Shown here: piece by piece, positions 63,581-64,000 of the stretch | Layout: the number at the start of each line of letters is the position of its first letter | Position numbering within the stretch: position 1 is the stretch's first letter | Assembly: GCF_963259705.1 (NCBI RefSeq) | Contig: NC_081847.1 | Span: forward strand, 75,521,469-75,585,468 | Direction: 5' to 3' | DNA length: 64,000 bases | Source: Myotis daubentonii | Taxonomy: Eukaryota; Chordata; Mammalia; Chiroptera; Vespertilionidae | Position numbers and translations under genes: made by a program | The notes under the pieces: generated by a model | The model's input: the letters and a program-made list of their open reading frames with translations, nothing else | Databases searched by the model: none | What the model was told of the DNA's origin: nothing

Positions 63581-64000
63581 GTATTAAAGAAGTCAGCACA
63601 GTGAAGGTGTGACAAATAGGGTGGAGGGCAGAATTTAGTTGCACAAGAGAAAGAATTTTAAAAGAGGTTACAAGTCCCTCTTACCAAAGACAAAGGAAAA
63701 GATATAATTGGTGATATCTTCACATCGTAGATTAACTGTATAATTCTAGAGGACACTAGATTCAAGGGCTACTCTCTCATATTCTTTTGAGGGTGGGAAA
63801 AAGAATAAACAAGGGCTGCACCAGAGAACCCCTATCTACTCATGTGCCATCTCTTCCCAGGACAAGGCAGCAAGGGATTATAAATACACCAAGAGGAGAG
63901 TGCACCATGACAAGTGCTGGTCCTTGGAATAAATCTCTATTAGGATACTCTGAAGAGAGAAAAATGCTCCTCCGAAAGAAATGAAGACCTTCCAAACACA

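Larger units (their letters stand above)
60221..64000 (-). other. RALGAPB intron upstream of w1 (partial)
   Basis: 3.8 kb. Contains two hAT MITEs, a MIR relic, two Helitrons (one composite) and a SINE. 60225-60880 and 63585-64000 show nothing recognised; I looked for the start-codon exon and did not find it. Confidence 0.85.

Overview
The window is nuclear DNA from a vespertilionid (evening) bat. The evidence is the repeat content: many HeliBat-type Helitrons with TC starts and the 3' signature GTGCAC…GTGCACCGGGCCTCTAG, Ves-type tRNA-derived SINEs, a piggyBac-like TTAA MITE, young hAT MITEs with 8-bp target duplications and a HAL1-like half-LINE. I cannot tell the genus from sequence alone. 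Older mammalian repeats (MIR, L2, L1M-type, MER5-like) fill much of the rest.

The window holds one host gene, RALGAPB (the non-catalytic beta subunit of the Ral GTPase-activating protein complex). It is transcribed from the minus strand and spans nearly the whole window. I placed 22 consecutive coding exons, called w1 to w22 in transcript order, from 60018-60220 (w1) down to 925-1090 (w22). Together they give 3511 coding bases, about 1170 codons. Every exon has AG and GT at its borders and every junction keeps the reading frame, so the gene looks intact here. The first coding exon lies beyond the right edge. The last roughly 260 residues, including most of the C-terminal Rap/Ran-GAP-like domain, lie beyond the left edge.

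Layout from left to right. 1-6586: w22, then an intron with MIR, MER5-like and L2 relics, a full-length HAL1-like element (2486-4713) and a Ves SINE. 6587-15017: w21 to w18, with Ves SINEs and a small mariner-type MITE. 15018-24578: w17 to w15, a Tigger-like MITE, a 48-bp inverted repeat, an LTR relic and three SINEs. 24579-31109: one intron built around an old antisense L1 that was later hit by Helitrons, a young L1 tail with an apparent 3' transduction, and an RPS3 processed pseudogene. 31110-48620: w14 to w4, relatively poor in repeats, with one Helitron, one mariner-type MITE and one piggyBac-like MITE. 48621-64000: w3 to w1 embedded in the densest Helitron region, including two oppositely oriented copies of one composite Helitron that carries a 47-bp minisatellite.

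I found no clearly new biological system. The most interesting points are the repeat dynamics: composite and nested Helitrons, promoter-like motif cargo shared by four Helitron copies, a half-LINE with hallmarks of recent insertion, and inverted repeats placed so that they could pair in the RALGAPB pre-mRNA.
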